43,449 nucleotides of DNA from an uncultured Aureimonas sp. (GTDB taxonomy: Bacteria; Pseudomonadota; Alphaproteobacteria; Rhizobiales; Rhizobiaceae). The stretch's first letter is position 1. The number at the start of each line of letters is the position of its first letter. The stretch spans positions 1 through 43,449 of the forward strand of contig NZ_CAJYIU010000108.1 of NCBI RefSeq assembly GCF_913775355.1, in the 5' to 3' direction. Under the pieces are notes generated by a model that was given only the letters and a program-made list of their open reading frames with translations, was not told where the DNA came from and ran no database searches. Shown here piece after piece: positions 41,892-43,449 of the stretch. Both the position numbers and the translations under genes were made by a program.

Positions 41892-42622
41892 TCAGACCTG
41901 CGCCATGCCGCCGTCGACGCAAAGTTCCGCCCCGGTGACGAAGCTCGCCTCGTCGCTGAGGAGGAACAGCGTCGCGGAGGCGACCTCGTCCGGGCGCGCC
42001 ATGCGGCCCAGCGGGATCGGCGCGATCAGCGCCGCGCGCCCCTCGTCCGGCACGGCCGCCATCATCTCCGTGTCGGTGGGCCCGGGCGCGACGACGTTGA
42101 CGCGGATGCCGCGCGGCGCAAGCTCCGCGGCCCAGGACCGGGCATAGGATCGAACCGCCGCCTTCGTGGCGGCATAGGTGCTGTAGGGGGGAAGGCCCTT
42201 GGCGTCGGCGATCGATCCCATCAGGACCACCGATGCGCCCTCGCCCATCGCGGGCAGGGCCGCCTTCAGCCCGAACATCATGCCGCGCACGTTCACCGCG
42301 AAGTGCCGGTCGAAGTGCTCGGTCGTCTCCTCCGCGATCATGGCCGGCTCCGACAGCCCGGCATTCAGGACGAGGAGATCGATCCGTCCCAGGGTCTTGG
42401 TCACGTCCGCGACGACGCGCGCCAGGTCCTCCGGCGCACCGGCGTCGGCCACCACGCCGCGGGCGTTCCCGCCCACCCGCCTGGCGACGCCTCCACCTCG
42501 TCGGCCCGTCTCCCGGTCAGGAAGACGGTCGCCCCTTCGATCGCCAGGCGCTCGGCGATCGCCAGTCCGATACCCTTGGCGCCCCCGATCACGAGCGCGG
42601 TCTTGTTCTCGACTCTTGCCAT
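41892..42622 (-). pseudogene. SDR oxidoreductase, frameshifted
   Basis: The ATG at 42622 begins a classical SDR (TALVIGGAKGIGLAIAERLA; FLTGRRADEVEA). The frame then breaks near 42488, and the other frame continues with ARRVGGNARGVVADAGAPED, LVLNAGLSE, VVLMGSIADAKG, YAATK (active-site Tyr and Lys) and the C-terminal VTGAELCVDGGMAQV. Restoring one G in the GAGGCGTCGCC tract gives a continuous protein of 243 residues, a normal SDR length. Such SDRs with a divergent HxlR regulator are common in stress or aldehyde responses. It is either a recent pseudogene or a base-call error. Confidence 0.85.
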
Positions 42623-42653
42623 CTCGCATGCTCCTTGCTCAGCGATGGCATCC

Positions 42654-42705
42654 AGATATACGACGGCTATCTAGTCGCAAGAACGCACTTTGGTGAGCCT
42701 AGATA
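42654..42705. promoter_or_regulatory. AGATA/TATCT repeats in the SDR/HxlR divergent promoter
   Basis: AGATA (42654-42658) and TATCT (42668-42672) form an inverted repeat with 9 bp between arms. A further perfect pair is TATCTAG (42668-42674) with CTAGATA (42699-42705), which reaches the first base of the HxlR start codon. The promoters of both genes must lie in this 82-bp gap. HxlR proteins bind AT-containing dyads in such gaps, so these are probable operators. Confidence 0.5.
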
Positions 42706-43097
42706 TGCGTGACGATACCGAACTCGAGCGTCTGTCGGAGGAGGCGCGGGCCGACATGGCCCGTATCCGGCCCGTCCTCGACCGGATCGCCGACAAGTGG
42801 ACGATCATGATCCTCACCGTGCTCTGCCCGAAACCCGCGCGGTTCAACGAGATCAAGCGCCGGCTCGACGGCATCACGCACAAGGCGCTGGCGGATGCCT
42901 TGAAGCGGCTGGAGCGCAACGGGCTGGTGACGCGGACCGTCCTGCCGACCGCGCCGATCGGCGTGGAGTACGCGATCACGCCGCTGGGCCATTCGCTGCG
43001 GCAGCCCTTCGAAGCCCTCTGCACGTGGGCTCTGGCTTACGGTCCGGAAATCGAGCGGGCCGGGTCCTGCTACGACGAGGCAAGGGGCGGTCGGTAG
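42705..43097 (+). CDS. HxlR-family regulator
   Basis: A 130-residue winged-helix protein of the HxlR family. The core is IRPVLDRIADKWTIMILTVL (about 21-40), FNEIKRRLDGITHKALADAL (48-67), the LERNGLVTR strand and wing with PIGVEYAITPLGHSL. Unlike many HxlR members it lacks the conserved redox Cys near the start; Cys residues are at about 41, 102 and 124 instead. The ATG at 42705 is chosen; a GTG at 42693 is possible. It is divergent from the broken SDR gene and probably represses it and itself, responding to an electrophile or quinone. Confidence 0.87.
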   Translation: MRDDTELERLSEEARADMARIRPVLDRIADKWTIMILTVLCPKPARFNEIKRRLDGITHKALADALKRLERNGLVTRTVLPTAPIGVEYAITPLGHSLRQPFEALCTWALAYGPEIERAGSCYDEARGGR

Positions 43098-43313
43098 CAA
43101 CCGCCGACGCAGACCTCAGCGCGCCCGCACGGATCCGATCGACCGCGCCTCGACGAAATGGCCGCGCCGGCATGTGGAGCGTCCCGGATCCAACCGGGTC
43201 GGAGGCCCGGATCGCAAGACGCGTCCGCGAGCCGATCCTGGGAGGAGCCGGGCGTTCGAGCCGGTGTGTCCATCAGCATCGCCCGGGCCCGCAAGGGCGA
43301 GCGTCCGGCAGAG
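43098..43313. other. 216-bp stretch without a gene
   Basis: No convincing gene or strong hairpin. It follows the HxlR stop and leads to a possible gene tail at the edge. Confidence 0.5.
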
Positions 43314-43449
43314 CTATGTCACCGCATTGATGTGGCTCTCTACCGAGTGACGAACGCCGGCCGGAACGCCGATCGGGCTTGCGGTCTCGCCTGACACGGT
43401 GAGCACCAAGGAGCCGGGCGGCGGCGGACGGTCGCCTGAGAGAGCGTGA
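43314..43449 (-). CDS. Possible C-terminal end of a gene entering from the right edge
   Basis: A minus-strand frame open to the window edge gives 44 residues (SLVLTVSGETASPIGVPAGV, then RHSVESHINAVT, stop at 43314-43316). The composition is protein-like and the LTVSGETA segment faintly recalls the end of IclR-type regulators. Too little is visible for assignment. Confidence 0.3.
   Translation of the reverse strand, partial: HALSGDRPPPPGSLVLTVSGETASPIGVPAGVRHSVESHINAVT

Overview
The window is uniformly GC-rich DNA with strongly GC-biased third codon positions. Its gene families (a PmtA-type phospholipid N-methyltransferase, IorAB-type molybdenum hydroxylase, many SDR enzymes, LysR/MocR/HxlR regulators, twin-arginine signals) point to an alphaproteobacterium, most likely of the Hyphomicrobiales (Methylobacterium/Aureimonas-like). 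That assignment is inference: no rRNA or tRNA gene was seen. The layout looks accessory: many small redox or catabolic operons, each beside its own regulator, several broken genes, and one complete defence operon.

Left part (1-10292): a redox region read mostly on the minus strand. It has an aldo/keto reductase (cut by the window edge), a metallo-beta-lactamase-fold hydrolase, a divergent LysR regulator, an SDR with a Tat-like signal, and an overlapping operon of SDR, DedA membrane protein, PmtA-like methyltransferase and a second methyltransferase with a regulatory domain. An IorA/IorB pair follows, whose large subunit is frameshifted. Four of these enzymes carry twin-arginine-type signals. 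A palindrome in the LysR promoter recurs as an exact 14-nt match in front of the SDR-DedA-PmtA operon.

Middle part (11201-26503): an OmpR/EnvZ-type two-component pair; a LysR gene split by an in-frame amber codon; a DUF1330-like protein; a divergent AraC/SDR pair; and a MocR-type regulator divergent from a compact uptake and degradation operon (dihydroxyphthalate-decarboxylase-like enzyme, polar amino-acid ABC importer of three genes, M20 amidohydrolase). Then come two EamA exporters on either side of an AraC regulator. This exporter block is bordered by copies of a short GTCCGCTT repeat.

Right part (26753-37692): a broken PAS-GGDEF gene meets a 5'-truncated plus-strand gene head to head, which looks like a recombination scar. 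A tight three-gene cassette follows (TIGR04255-family protein, helix-turn-helix protein, protein with a TQTCDI motif). After a 212-bp gap with a candidate promoter and operator comes a complete Wadjet operon, jetA-jetB-jetC-jetD. Wadjet systems use an SMC-like complex (JetABC) to sense small circular DNA and a Toprim nuclease (JetD) to cut it. The three-gene cassette is the best candidate here for something undescribed. Downstream lies a gene-free stretch with repeats of an AGAGTCGG-type motif and an 11-bp stem-loop.

Right end (38277-43449): an orphan PAS histidine kinase, a MarR regulator followed by an FAD monooxygenase, a frameshifted SDR divergent from an HxlR regulator, and possibly the tail of a further gene at the edge. 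Four genes in the window have frame or stop lesions (IorB, LysR, GGDEF, SDR). Three of these can be explained by loss of one base in GC-rich sequence, so assembly error must be excluded before calling them pseudogenes.
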